Origin: Phoronis australis
Taxonomy: Eukaryota > Phoronida > Phoronidae
NCBI GenBank assembly: GCA_002633005.1
Contig: NMRA01000011.1
Coordinates: 382,134-444,133, forward strand
Direction of reading: 5' to 3'
DNA length: 62,000 bases
Of this stretch, positions 24,921 through 36,432 are shown one piece after another. A program made the translations under genes and the position numbers. The stretch's first letter is position 1. Each line of letters begins with the position of its first letter. The notes beneath the pieces are model-generated. The model was given only the letters and a program-made list of their open reading frames with translations, was not told where the DNA came from and ran no database searches.

Positions 24921-26159
24921 ACTGGTGTAGTGCAGAACTAGGTTCGGTAAATCATAGATATAGGAGTAAAGCGCCAACTTTTAAAGTGCTCTCTATGGAG
25001 AACCTAGAATAAAACGCAGATTTCTCGTAACATTAGTAAGTAAATGGCGAAGACAGGTTTAGTAATAAAGTTTGTGCCTCGTGTCCATGTAGTCCGTAAA
25101 TACTGCCGTGTTGTTTGGGCACACCCAGGTTATTCATGAAGATAGTTTTTATCCTCTGATTTCGGCTTCGCTGATGCTGGGAAGATCGGCGACTGTAATG
25201 GATGAGTGTAAAGGCTAAATTATGTTTCCTTGTGTCTTGAGCTAACTAGCAGTATGAATACTGGCCTTGAGGTTGACTTTGTGGCCGGCTTTGCAAATTA
25301 CCGAATTGATACTAAAACCATCGGCATTTTAAATGCGCTCAAAACTGAGCAGAGGTGGTTCTCAGGAAGAAAAAGGATTTTGTAATAATAATAAATTACT
25401 TGAGGAATAACATAAAAGCAACCGTGTGACAATCTAGCCGATATCTATTTAAAAATATAGGTTCAAACAGCTCTTAGTCTTCTTTCCCCTTTCATGGTTA
25501 CTTACATCAATGAGTCTGCATTCAGCTCATTGCTCACATGAATTGGTTTGATTATTCTACCTAATTACATTATTTAAGATGCAGGACGAAACTGGAATTC
25601 GTGCATCCAACACGAGCTTGATACGTAAATATACGTAAATCACTTTCCATATCATGTGATGCACAGAACAATTTGCGATTTTATGAAAATATTTGACAAA
25701 ACCATCAACGTCATTAATACTGCAGTAGTCAGTAGCCAAAAATAAGCAAACCAGGCATTGTAAAGCTGTATACATGTAGGTCACACCTTTTAGTCATGAT
25801 ATGAAACTATGTCGATGACCTTGTCAAACTTGTAAAATTGATAGAACGACCATGCCTTTAACATATCAGTTTTGCTGACTAATATAAATCGTCACTTTCA
25901 CAACCTTAAATGTCAATTCATCAACCGTTGACTGAGTCAAGAGCGAAGAAATTGTAACACAGGACAAGTGTAACTAAAAATATTTTTCATGGACCTTTTT
26001 TGAAAACCAGCAAGTTGCATATCTTGCCCTACACTATTTTATTGAAGTAAAAAACAAGTCAAAATAACTGAATTTTAACACACATTTAAATGATCATTTT
26101 ATTGGTTTCTAAGTGTTAATTATAAATGCGATTAATTAGTTGGCAACAACACGAAATAT

Positions 26160-26206
26160 GCGGGCACCCAGCCTAAAATATGGATAGCTCGAATTTTTTA
26201 GAATGG
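26160..26206 (-). repeat. Fragment of 270-bp dispersed repeat
   Basis: gcacccagcctaaaatatgg and agctcgaatttttt match the end of the longer copies at 28726-29005 and 46565-46815. Confidence 0.6.
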
Positions 26207-28725
26207 AACACGATTCCGCCGCGTCGTTGAATAAAAACTTAGCACTTGCTTAAGTCAGAAAAATAGCTGGGACTCTCTTGGTCAATGTTACATCCATGTT
26301 TTATGAAAAGGTACGATTTACGTTCAAACAACGAAAATGTCAAAAATAAAATTACATTTTCCTGGTTTATGTGGGTATATATAACTCTATCACAATTTCC
26401 TTCAGCCATAAATTGCGAAAACAAGTTGCTATTTTTTGTAAATGTCTATCTAAGCGATAAAGAAAGCTAGTTGTTTCAAAATGTCAAAAGCATCGTAAAT
26501 CGAAAGGCCTGAAAATAGCTGATCTAGATTGTCCCTCACAAAAATATACTATTGGAACGTAGGACTACTAAAGATGCACAGAAGTCTTGTTCGGATACAA
26601 AAGCATCGAATTAAAACGCATGCGCATAATAAAGTTTAGGCACGTACGTACTGCCATGTGCAAAACACTAGATCAAAAAGGATTAAAAAAGGATTACTTA
26701 GGGCATCGGGACAATCATGAGTACAAACATGTGCAAATTCGATGGTGTTTTTCTTTACAACTGGTTCAACGTAGGGACAAAAGTGGCGACTTTCTTACTT
26801 CTATCAACTCCGGTTGGTGATGTTATGAATTCAACGACCAAACCAAAGCACTACCTGGGCGACCGGGGAAGGCATAGTGTACTAAAATAATTACCAAATG
26901 AGAAGACAGTGTACCTGAGGCAATACTGCACCCTTCTCGGTCGACCCTCAGGACCGTAAGAAGCGAGGGACAGCGGGGAGGGACACATGCAAACCAATAA
27001 TTTGCGCAACGCCATAGCGACAGAGAAAAGTGCACCAGATTACTTTTACCAACCTGAATTAAGTTTCTAAAAGATGGCGTTTCGGTGAATTTGTACTTAG
27101 GTTGGTGAAATTCACGAGTCTGGGGGCATGCAGCTATTAGAAGCTCAGGCACCTGCACGTGTATCTGGTTTTTGGGAAGAAAGCCCGCCTTCAAGGTAGG
27201 ACCACTGAGGGAACTTGACCCGGACCCGCATTTTGTCAAAGAGGCCGGGTTATACCTTGAGTTGAGCGCGAATCTTGTGTTTTTCTGTATTGGTATTATT
27301 TTTTCTATAAGTCAGTGGTAAATTATATTTTTATGCTACAACATTTTCCAATGAATAGGGCCTAACTCCTCGATTAGTCGGCACTCAAAGTACGCCTATT
27401 TTCACGCCGCAAGAGGTTTATTCCGAAAGAGGCGCAACTTCACATTAGGCGCACAAATCTTAATGTGCTCACGTAAGACATTTTTCTCGACAGAGCAAAC
27501 GTGTCAATCCACAAAGATCATGCTCGAATTGTGCGAGACGTAGCCTACTGAACTGAACACTTCGCGCCGGGCCGCCGCCGAATGCCGCGGGAAGTATTGC
27601 CTTGTTCTACGAAAAACGGTATTTACGATTGCGTTAACCAATATGTTACCACTGAAAAACCAGCCATCACTCAGTGTGAACACTAATAACTTCAAAGCGG
27701 CAATTATAACGAAGTTTTTTGCTACAATCCGGTCCCAAAATAACCCTCAAAACGGTTTTTTCACCGAGATTTTGCGGGATATTAATCCATGCTTTTACTG
27801 GAGCCTCAACAATGCAACGAATAGCCCGTAAAATTCGACTGATTAACTACCCAGGACTAGTAGGTTAATATCTTTAAACTGCGACGAGCAAGTGAACCTG
27901 TACTAGCCCCGTGACCCCGGTGCGAAGTGGTCAGTGACCGTGATGCAACACGAATTCAAGAATCAAGAATCAAGAACATTAGCCAGTTGAGCTATTTCTA
28001 CGACATTAAATTTAACAGAAACATGAAGAAAATGGAACTTAAGCTAACAGTGGAGAATAACACAGAGATATAATTGTAAATAAAAGTTAAGTGGTCGTAA
28101 TTATATATAGAGTCTAGACTAGAGTCTAATGAGTCATAAACGATAATAGGTACACGTGTAAATGCTATAATCTAGATAATTCACAACTGTAAAGAAACGA
28201 TTGTATACACCATAAGATTACAACATAACCTGGAGTGTTTACAGAGAGCAGCTGCATTCAGGGCCAGTCCAGGTCCGTATCAGTGCACGAATAGTTAAAG
28301 ACTCTGTTGTGTGCAACACATTCGGTAGACTGTTCCTGACCGAGCGGCTTCGAAGAGAACAGATTTTTTTACCGTATTTGACAGATTTAACTTGAGTAAT
28401 ATCTAAAAGTTTGTCGTGGCGAAAGGAGTAATTGTTTTCTTGTGCTTCTTATAAACTTGTGAAAAAAGTGTCTTAGGTCAGTGATTCGCCATAAAGGACT
28501 TTAAATACTGCTATTGCATTAAGTCGAAGTATGTGTAGATGAAGGGGTGGCTTGTTAGCTAGGTGAGAGTAGTTGTTCGTGCGTGCTTGCGTCACTGGTC
28601 CGTCGTTAATTGTAAACACTTGAAAACGGAGCGCTCTAACTTGGTTGGAGTCTTTCTAGTTTGAGTGTATTTTTGGAACAACAGTTGTTGAAAGTATGAA
28701 GCAGTGAAAAATAAAATGGCAAGTC

Positions 28726-29005
28726 ATGCGCGCACCCAGCCTGAAATATAGAGGGGCTCGAATTTTTGATGAGTGATGGCCTTTACTCTACGGTAAAACT
28801 TAAACACTGAAATCGGCCGGGCGGCTAAAAAATAAAACGGGGACTGTAAAGCTATGAATTGTTCGCGCCGAATTCTTGCCGTTTTAGTGGACTTATGTCT
28901 CGTTTTCTCAGACTTTTTGTTTCTCTGAGGTGGACCTTTTTGCCCACTTCGCCAAATGAGGGGGGGGGGGNGGGGGCGTTCGAGTGAAAAGCTAGTTTTG
29001 CGCTT
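28726..29005 (-). repeat. Dispersed ~270-bp repeat with poly-G end
   Basis: Read on the minus strand it matches 46565-46815: catttgg..gggc, a cctcagagaaacaaa phrase, gagaaaacgag, tccactaaaa, then aaattcgagccc and ggctgggtg. A C/G homopolymer with one N (28971) borders it. It lies just upstream of ERCC1 exon 1. Confidence 0.75.
28971..28971. other. Single N inside poly-G run
   Basis: One undetermined base in a G homopolymer; probably a sequencing stop. Confidence 0.8.
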
Positions 29006-29045
29006 TACATGTCGTGCCATCTATGAGCCATCTTCAAAACTATTA

Positions 29046-29054
29046 ACCGGAAAT
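29046..29054 (+). promoter_or_regulatory. ETS-like site before ERCC1
   Basis: ACCGGAAAT resembles the ETS motif ACCGGAAGT common in housekeeping promoters and lies 38 nt before the ERCC1 ATG. Position suits a core promoter or 5' UTR; unproven. Confidence 0.3.
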
Positions 29055-29091
29055 ACAATTGTTTCTTGTTTCTTTTATCACAAGAGCTGAG

Positions 29092-29154
29092 ATGACAAAC
29101 AATGTGTTCAAGATCCCCTCAATCGAAGAAATTGAGAGTAGTGAAGGTGAAAAG
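29092..29154 (+). CDS. ERCC1: ERCC1 exon 1 (inferred start)
   Basis: ATG then [15 protein letters not shown] and SSEGEK before donor gtgcgc. FKIP resembles the start of the family (KFVIP in human). It leaves phase 0, which exon 2 accepts. The donor is weak and intron 1 is 2.85 kb, so a different first exon is possible. Confidence 0.6.
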
Positions 29155-31138
29155 GTGCGCTCTTATGTTTTTGTGTCTTTGGAGACAACGAAGAGTAATG
29201 TTGAAACAGTTAAAAATGTTCCCTTTCTCATCATCTCTCCCAATTCATGTTGCGGCCTAGCCCTAGCCCTAGGCCGGGCCTAGCCACGGCAAAGCCACAC
29301 TCACTACTCAGACACAGGCGTCCTCAGCTTGTCTTTAGCCAGCCAGCTAGCTGTATGAAAACTGTCGTCAAAATACAGCTAGGTACCACTGTGTGTTTTT
29401 CTTCCATAGACCCCAAATTGCGCACAGCCATTGTAGTTCTGCTCGTCACCTCGCCGTGAAACCTGTATCAACATGTAGAGCTAAAGACTGGACGGGGTGC
29501 ATGCAAAATCTGGGAATCAAATGACACTCACCTTGCTCGTTACAGCCGTTTAAGTGGAAAACAATCTAATTAACGTCATTTTCTTGCATAATGGTTCGCC
29601 TTTTCGAACAAAGAAATGTTATGTCATCGTTTTTAAAACAGTACGCTCGTTACAAGCGCATGCGCCATTTTCTAAATATTTGCGACAACTTCACAGCAGC
29701 AAAAATTATTATGAAATTCAGTTTTTCGGTATCAAAATTCTAAAAACTTACAATGAAGTGAAATCAGTTCCAATAGTTTGTTTTGACGAGTATGCAACCT
29801 CGTGAAAGAACAACTGTACAGTTGATTGAAGAATCGGCGAAAAATGAAACTGGCCAATAAGTGACGCAATATTTCATGGTGCCGAAAGCCGTCGCTAAAG
29901 ATCGCTCCACAAATTTAGCAGTGAAATTACGGTAGAACGCCATTTTTTCCAACACCGTTAAATAATTTAGTTTACTCAAGGAAGATTGTAGTTTTTAATG
30001 ACTCAAATTTTGTGTCAGATTTTATCTCACCACTTTTTTACCCACATCGGTGCAAAGCTTTGTACCAAGGCTACCTCGGCTTCTGATCCTCCCCAACCAG
30101 ATGCGCTTTTGATCAGCCCTAGACGATAGTATATAAATAAAGAGAAAAGTATACAACTGCTATCCAATATAGCCGCCCGCCAGGTACTTCCGGAGCAGCT
30201 CCAAGCATTTCAAATCTCACAGAAATTGAAGTCAAACATTTTATATGCGGCATCAACACCTTCACTACTTCCATTTGTTGACATCGCAACCTATAAAAAC
30301 AATATATACGTCCAGATTTTTTTATTTCAATCGCCAACATTCACGGCAAAGTGTAGTGACATAAAACATCCATAGGTGCCAACTAATGCGCATGCTCACA
30401 AGGCCGCTGACAACATTTTCAACTAAAAACAGCAATATTAGAGGCAGAGTAAACATAGATTCTTCTAACGGTAATTTGTGATCATGTCCAGCTGACCAGA
30501 GTTTGACCTCAAGTGACGAGGTCAAAAACATATGGTTGGAAGACAAATTGGAAGGCCCCTTGAAAGTTTGACCTATTTTTTGTTGTACCCAATCAGCGTG
30601 CTGCTGGAGTAGTTTATATATAATGGCATGGCGCGTGACACTTGCAAAATAGCATGGGAAGATATCAGGTGAAATTTGGTATAGATTTGTGTCCCTTGGA
30701 CTTTTTGTACGTCAACAGGCGCGATTTCACATAACATCCTCAAAATGGCAACCGATGAGAAAAACTTGAGCGAAACGTGACAGATTTTCATGGATATGTT
30801 CAAGTTATGTTCATTAAATTGTATCCAGAGTATGTGTTGATTATAACTCTATGAGCATATGTGCATGCTATATGCATATAGGCATTCGATTTTAGTTGTT
30901 GTATTTTGAAATGAGTAACTTTTTATGGGGATGTACTAATCGCCCCTGTATGTCTAGGGCGAAAGCTGCTCATCTCAAAATACAGCAAATAAAATCAAAT
31001 GAAACATGCATACTAGTAGACACTAGTCAGATATAATGGTCCATGATTTAGAGAACCATTTTCATCCACTAAATAACGGCCGTTATTCAGTGAATGCCTG
31101 GTTCTCTAAATCGGGGTCCATTATAGATCCGACTAGTG

Positions 31139-31190
<52 letters not shown>

Positions 31191-31919
31191 GTATAATTAA
31201 CGCATACCATGACTCTGAAGACAGTTTAGTCAACATAATTTGAACATCAATGAAAGCCTGTTGCGGTTTTCTCAAGCTTCTCCACCGGATGCCATTTTGA
31301 AGACGTTTTGTGAAATCGCACCTGTTGATGAGCAAAAAGTTCATGGGACACTAATCTTGCAAATTCCACCTGATATCTTCTCATGCTATTTTTGCAAGTG
31401 TATATGCCAGGTCACGTTCGTCGCTCAGTCTCGCGCCTGAGGTCTGTTGAGATCCTTTGTGGTTATGTGGTGAAAAAGTTAATGGTGACCAAGGAAGTGG
31501 AGTTGGAATTCTTCACCAAAGTCATCTTAATTCCCATAGACAGGCTTCATCAAAGATGTGTATAGAACCAGAAAGGATTGCTGAAGAAAGTAAATGCTTC
31601 TTTATGTGATAATTTTAATTGTGAAATGTATTTTTGACAATGTGAAAACCTCTTATTCAGTTAGCGGATTTGGCTTACTGCCCATTTTAAGTAGAGGTGA
31701 TGGAATGAGAATTCTATAGAAAGTGATTGGGAGTATTGTAGGTCCCAGATAGCCAGTAGACTTGTGAGCATAAAGTGATGTACTCGAACCAGTCTTCAGT
31801 CTGTCATGACATTGGAAGCTATAAGCATCGGTCAGTAACAACCTGCACCCACCCATCATCAGGAAAGACATGACAACACCAAAGTGAATGTACATAAAGT
31901 TAGCACATATGATGTCAGT

Positions 31920-31985
<66 letters not shown>

Positions 31986-34900
31986 TCGTACATGTGTCTA
32001 TTCTAGGTTGCCTCATCATTTAGCAGTTGGAAAACAAGACAAAAGGTGTCGTCCTCATCCATTCCACAAGGCACTGGTGAATCCTACCAATCTCACATAT
32101 TGAAGCATAAAACAGGAAGCAAACCCTCATCACTTGCACAGAGTGAAGAAAAGGTCAAACATAAATCTACTTCCCTCAAAAGTGAAGAAAATGAATCGGT
32201 TGAAATACTGACGAAATCCAGTGTACCACAGCAATCAACTGATAAGTCAAAAAACAGGTAATTTCAATGGTACTGAATACCTTCACACTTGTTTTGGTTG
32301 ATCACTGAAACTGACTTCAGTATTCAACTGACTGGTTAAAATGAAAATAATTACAGTTTATGGTACACGTAGTACCAGACGTGCCCAGACCGCTCAGGTA
32401 GGCCCATTGCGCTGATCACCTGGAACCATTTCATCCTTTATTGATATGTAGTTAAAACTGGAGACCTAGCAGTGTGCCTCAGTGACACTCGAACGCATGA
32501 CCTTGAGTAAAGGTAACAAACACTACCTCCTCTACTGATTTGTTGATATTGACATGAATTTATCAGAGCTATGTCTACTGCACTATTCATACAGAATGCA
32601 ACATATTGCAAATTCCTTTTCTGTTTTCAGAACTGATTACCAAAATGTCAAAAGTACCAAACCAGTGACACGAAATTGTATTGTAGTCAACCCAAGACAG
32701 GTTTGTTGTGTTGTGTAAACTTGTGGTGACCAGTGACTGTGTTGTGCCCATGGTAGCTGGTTGTGCATGATGTTCTTACAGTAATTGTTGTACAATGTTG
32801 AAAAAAACCTGGGAAAACTGGACAGTCATGTGATCGTGTGCAGAGTGTTTCTTTATCGTAAATTGTAAGCTTTAGGATAGTGTAGAATGTTACTTTGCTG
32901 AATGAATATGCTGGGAATTTGGAAATCACAAAAAGAGACATCTTGCTAAATATTGCTCTGAGTTGACGCTAGTTGATAATTTTCATTTCTTTGCCAGCTG
33001 AGTGAAGTTCCCTGAATGTTCCTGTTATTAATTTGAAGGTTTTAAGTTATGTATATGATGCCTGTTTTGTTATGTGTTAGTCCAGTGATTGATGTAGGAT
33101 TTTTTATTTGTATTTTTTTATTTTATTCTTTCTCATTGAACAGAGGGGAAACCCCATTTTGAAGAGTGTTCGGAATGTGCCATGGGAGTTTGGGGAGATA
33201 ACTCCAGACTATGAAGTAGGTGCTGCCTCTTGTGTGCTGTTTCTAAGGTAATGGCAGCTTCCTGTTACTGGGGACTTGAGTAAACGTATTTCTACTGTCT
33301 CAAATGATATCCATTCTAGTGTCCATTTGTTTTTAATGCTATCCTTGTACAGTGATTCTTTTATGTAATTAGTCTTAAAAGTTCGTTTTCTAACTGGATA
33401 CTGAAGATATCTTCAAACCGGAACTCGTGTTGGTTTAGTGGTGTATTATTTTCCATTTTCCATTGAAGTGTGAAGTATCACAAGTTAAAGCCTGACTACA
33501 TCCATGAGCGTATGAAGCAGTTGGGTGGTAGTTACAACCTACGGGTACTACTGGTACTTGTTGATGTGGTATGTGGCTTACAGCAATCACCTTAGGTCTG
33601 TGGTAAATGCTGTGGACATTTGAGTTAATGATTAATTGAGAAACTTGAAATGAGTCATGTCTGTTAGGCAATGCTTACAATTATCGCCATTGTACAAAAT
33701 GTACTCTCCTCTCTCTAAAAAGCATTAAAAATGTATTCGTGTTACGCGTTAAGCTGCAAGTATGCTTTCGAAGTAAGTGGTGATGTTTTTCTGTGACGAG
33801 TTAAAATGAAGTAAACCAATGCTTTTCAAAAGAATTCTTACATTGATTTTATTAATGACCTGTTAGAGTGGTGACGATTAATCCCCTCTTTGCCTCTGTT
33901 TCAGGCTGATCCTCATCATTCTCTCAAAGAATTGGCCAAAATCTCTTTATTAGCTGACTTTACGTTAATTCTTGCATTTAGGTAAGTTTTGTTGTGTGTT
34001 CATGTGAAGGATTCATGTTACTGAGAGTAGAGGCAGTCCTTCTGGTCATGTGACAGTCATTCTGGTCATGTGACAGTCATTCTGGTCATGTGATAGTCAT
34101 TCTGGTCATGTGATAGTCATTCTGGTTATGGGATAGTCATTCTGGTCATGTGATAGTCATTCTGGTCATGTGATAGTGCAGTTTTGGTTGACACTATTTA
34201 CTTGCGCTGAGATGATTGTGGCTAAATAGTTTTGTCTATTAATGAAAGTTTTGGTTTGATGGCAGTGCCACCTGTTGAGGCCTTGTGTCCCACTGTGTCT
34301 GTGAATTGCACTAATTACATCTATCAAACTGTATTTGATGTAACTACTCTGGATGATCAGCTTGTTTCACCATGTTGTGTGACTATGAACAAGAATAGAT
34401 TCTTGACACATGTATGGACAACTGTGTAAAGGTGAACGGAATGATTTTCAATTTTTGCTTTCCGTTCTTATACAGGTAAACGCGTAAAAGTGTAAGTTGT
34501 TGTAAACACCTAGTACATGTTTTCTTCTCCAGCAATGATGAGGCAGGCCGTTATCTAGAGACGTACAAAGCATATGAGAACAAACCTCCCGACCAGATTA
34601 TGGAACAGGTGGAGGGCAACTATGTGTCTCAGGTGAATTGTTGTTTGTGAGCTGGGAATTTTGAATCTGCTGTTTGTCTCTTGTTCATATACACAGTGAT
34701 AACTTTCTTAACCATCGTTTTTGCATCATAAATGTTGAAGCTTGTCTATTTTGCTATAACTTGTAAGAACAGTAATTATTGCACGATAATATTTATGTCA
34801 ATAAAATTTCAGAAATATTTCTATGGGTGTACGGAGTGGAGAAGCAATATGAAATCGTAACACGAATTGTCTCAATTTTGTTTCTCAGCCCCGTCTCCTT

Positions 34901-36432
34901 CTCTAGTTGCTCGGCCCTGTGTTTTTCTCACAGTTTGACAACATTCCAGGTAACAGAGAGTTTGACTGCAGTGAAGTCCGTAAACAAAACAAATGCCATG
35001 ACGTTATTATCTACCTTTGGGGTAAGAACAGAGATACTTTGGTAGTTTAAGTGACTATAAACAGTGACATAAGATTAACATCTTTTTTTAAAGATTTTAA
35101 CTAAGAATGTGACCATGTAATAATGCATGTGCACAAAATACACACGAAGTTAGTCAATATCCAACTGGTTTAATGTTAAAGACGTTGTGGGGAACAAATT
35201 AATAGTGTGGTATTGAGCATGATGTCACATAGCTACATGATGTCACATAGCTACATGATGTCACATAGCTACATGATGCCACATAGCTACATGATGTCAC
35301 ATAGCTACATGATGTCACATAGCTACATGATGTCTCATAGCTACATGAGGTCTCATAGCTACATGAAGTCACATAGCTACGTGATGTCACATAGCTACGT
35401 GTTAGCAATGCTCCTGGAGTAGTCTTATGTTATGCCTTCTGCAAACTTTGTTGCTTCTGAAGCTTGGAGGACTGAAGTGACAGCTATAAGAAATGTTCTC
35501 ATTCCATCTTCCAGACTGTGGCTGATGTATTGAGAGCTAGTGAAGGAGAGCTGGAACTATGTCCGGGCTTTGGTCCTCAGAAGGTGAGTTTAGTGCTAAA
35601 GGAAATCTTGGTATGGACATCTCACCAACTTGAGTGGGCACAATAGTTTCCTCTCAGGTATTTTGCTCAGATGAGTATCTGTCCTTTTTAGAAAGGGTTT
35701 GGTATTTTGAAGTCCAATTCCCCTCTGAAAAATATTGAAAAATCAGGCTAAATTCCCGTCATGATGGCCAAAAATTATCATCAAGTGATTGAAAAATTCC
35801 CCATAAGGTTCGAATCACCTGCAACTCACACAGATGACAATTTGAAAGAGCACAGTCTATGGCTACCTGAAATAGAGCCTGTGAGGGCTTAGTACGGAAT
35901 AGGGGTGCTATATAATGGTGATCGGGAGGTAGAATTTTCCCCTCACCCCGAAATATTCCCCTCTCGGAATGCACAAGCACCTTTCCCCTTAGGTGAAAGA
36001 GGTCCTTGATTAGGTAGCTAATTCACTGTATTAAAAATCAAAACAATTTTCGACTTACAGGAAGCAATGGGGTCTGATCACGCTTGATCGGTGACTCATA
36101 TCGCTACCTAGCTGTACCAGGAGTTCCTTTGTCTTCACAGGGGGTGGAATAGGGGAACAGTTTGACTTCACATTTTGCATTGTAAGGTATTGTCTCAGGT
36201 GCACATTTTTCATCATTAAGTATTGTCTCAGGTGCACATTTTTCATCATTTGGTATTGTCTCAGGTGCACATTTTTCACAATTAGGTATTGTCTCAGGTG
36301 TCAACATGTTTGTGAGCATCTGGTATTGCATCATAGTTAGCCTCTTTGTGTTTCCAGGCAAATCGCCTCTACACAGCTTTCCATGAGCCTTTCTTGAGGG
36401 AGCACAAGACAGACAGAGGAGGTGCTAGCTGA
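29092..36432 (+). CDS. ERCC1: DNA excision repair protein ERCC1, complete gene
   Basis: ERCC1 is the non-catalytic partner of XPF; together they cut DNA 5' of lesions in nucleotide excision repair and act in crosslink and end repair, in the nucleus. Ten exons join without a phase break: 29092..29154, 32007..32257, 32631..32700, 33144..33247, 33469..33568, 33905..33981, 34533..34632, 34950..35021, 35515..35583, 36358..36432; 981 nt, 326 aa (human 297). The N-terminal ~120 residues are Ser/Lys-rich and poorly conserved. From 126 the protein follows ERCC1: [36 protein letters not shown], the inactive nuclease-like fold, [12 protein letters not shown], then the tandem helix-hairpin-helix [15 protein letters not shown] and [12 protein letters not shown], ending FHEPFL. 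Exons 3-10 are certain; exon 1 is inferred from FKIP resemblance and phase. Confidence 0.93.
30885..30999. repeat. Stem-loop, 35-bp arms
   Basis: Left arm ttcgattttagttgttgtat pairs with right arm atacagcaaataaaatcaaa; about 35 bp with few mismatches and a ~45-nt loop. Confidence 0.8.
31021..31138. repeat. 118-bp near-perfect palindrome
   Basis: Runs from cactagtcagatataatgg to ccattatagatccgactagtg with its centre at 31079/31080 (aataacgg|ccgttatt). Paired blocks include gatttagagaacca/tggttctctaaatc. No loop at the centre; it ends two bases before the CA repeat. Confidence 0.88.
31139..31187. repeat. (CA)n microsatellite
   Basis: About 23 AC units without interruption, directly after the palindrome. 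Confidence 0.97.
31922..31981 (+). repeat. (CAG)20 tract in ERCC1 intron 1
   Basis: Twenty uninterrupted CAG units end 25 nt before the predicted exon 2 acceptor (tag at 32004-32006). The polyalanine frame across it is not part of ERCC1: in the ERCC1 frame the acceptor TAG is itself a stop. Confidence 0.95.
32007..32257 (+). CDS. ERCC1: ERCC1 exon 2
   Basis: 251 nt, acceptor gtctattctag, donor gtaatt. Low-complexity Ser/Lys-rich sequence: [27 protein letters not shown], then [14 protein letters not shown]. It corresponds to the poorly conserved human exon 2-3 region and ends phase 2. Confidence 0.8.
32440..32545 (-). mobile_element. tRNA-like SINE remnant in ERCC1 intron 2
   Basis: On the minus strand a B-box-like gcgttcgagtg (plus 32486-32496) follows an A-box-like agtagaggaggtagtgt at roughly tRNA spacing. 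Likely a degenerate SINE; a tRNA pseudogene is also possible. Confidence 0.4.
32631..32700 (+). CDS. ERCC1: ERCC1 exon 3
   Basis: 70 nt, acceptor ctgttttcag, donor gtttgt. Reads [19 protein letters not shown] and NPRQ, matching human SNSIIVSPRQ. Confidence 0.92.
33144..33247 (+). CDS. ERCC1: ERCC1 exon 4
   Basis: 104 nt, donor gtaatg. [18 protein letters not shown] is the strongest family signature and contains the XPA-binding part of the central domain. Confidence 0.97.
33469..33568 (+). CDS. ERCC1: ERCC1 exon 5
   Basis: 100 nt, acceptor cattgaag, donor gtatgt. [20 protein letters not shown] aligns with human [20 protein letters not shown]. Confidence 0.97.
33905..33981 (+). CDS. ERCC1: ERCC1 exon 6
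   Basis: 77 nt, acceptor ctgtttcag, donor gtaagt. [19 protein letters not shown] aligns with human LKELAKMCILADCTLILAW. Confidence 0.97.
34041..34178. repeat. 20-bp minisatellite in ERCC1 intron 6
   Basis: Seven tandem copies of tctggtcatgtgatagtcat, nearly identical. Confidence 0.95.
34533..34632 (+). CDS. ERCC1: ERCC1 exon 7
   Basis: 100 nt, acceptor cttctccag, donor gtgaat. [20 protein letters not shown] matches human [20 protein letters not shown]. Confidence 0.97.
34950..35021 (+). CDS. ERCC1: ERCC1 exon 8, first helix-hairpin-helix
   Basis: 72 nt, acceptor acattccag, donor gtaaga. [20 protein letters not shown] then STFG; first HhH motif that dimerises with XPF. Confidence 0.97.
35219..35399. 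repeat. 18-bp minisatellite in ERCC1 intron 8
   Basis: About ten tandem copies of atgatgtcacatagctac. Eighteen is a multiple of three, so frames stay open on both strands without being genes. Confidence 0.95.
35515..35583 (+). CDS. ERCC1: ERCC1 exon 9, second helix-hairpin-helix
   Basis: 69 nt, acceptor atcttccag, donor gtgagt. [19 protein letters not shown] then PQK matches human LCPGLGPQK. Confidence 0.97.
36187..36318. repeat. 33-bp minisatellite in ERCC1 intron 9
   Basis: Four 33-bp copies starting gtattgtctcaggtgcacat at 36187, 36220, 36253 and 36286, ending ~40 nt before the exon 10 acceptor. Confidence 0.93.
36358..36432 (+). CDS. ERCC1: ERCC1 exon 10 and stop
   Basis: 75 nt, acceptor tgtttccag. 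[20 protein letters not shown] then GGAS and TGA. FHEPFL is the conserved terminus; the last ten residues extend slightly past the human end. Confidence 0.95.
   Translation, partial: ANRLYTAFHEPFLREHKTDRGGAS

Larger units (their letters stand above)
22609..29091. other. Intergenic region between mucin (-) and ERCC1 (+), divergent
   Basis: The two genes are divergently oriented. I see no further coding exon that I can support; a 138-codon minus frame at 26823-27239 has no family match. The mucin 5' UTR exon and promoter must lie somewhere upstream of 22608, perhaps near the CpG-rich patch at 24900-24920. Low-complexity tracts and a dispersed repeat are listed separately. Confidence 0.5.
30635..31400. 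repeat. Inverted-repeat pair in ERCC1 intron 1
   Basis: About 165 bp at 30635-30800 recurs inverted at 31237-31400 (roughly 75% by eye). Shared phrases on the outward strand include gtgaaatcgc, cctgttga, cacctgatatcttc and catgctatttt. The loop between contains a second stem, a palindrome and a CA repeat. This looks like a DNA-transposon relic with long inverted ends, or two inverted copies of one repeat. Confidence 0.75.

Noticed and set aside
26823-27239. 138-codon minus-strand frame
   Set aside because: No recognisable domain, signal peptide or splice context; length is compatible with chance.
31888-32103. Polyalanine frame through the CAG tract
   Set aside because: The CAG run is intronic; the ERCC1 exon 2 frame is different and starts after the acceptor at 32006.
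35199-35422. Short frames on both strands with repeated SYMMSH/SCSYVT units
   Set aside because: Translation of the 18-bp minisatellite in ERCC1 intron 8.
35805-35822. B-box-like ggttcgaatcac
   Set aside because: No A box or acceptor stem at tRNA spacing; not a tRNA.
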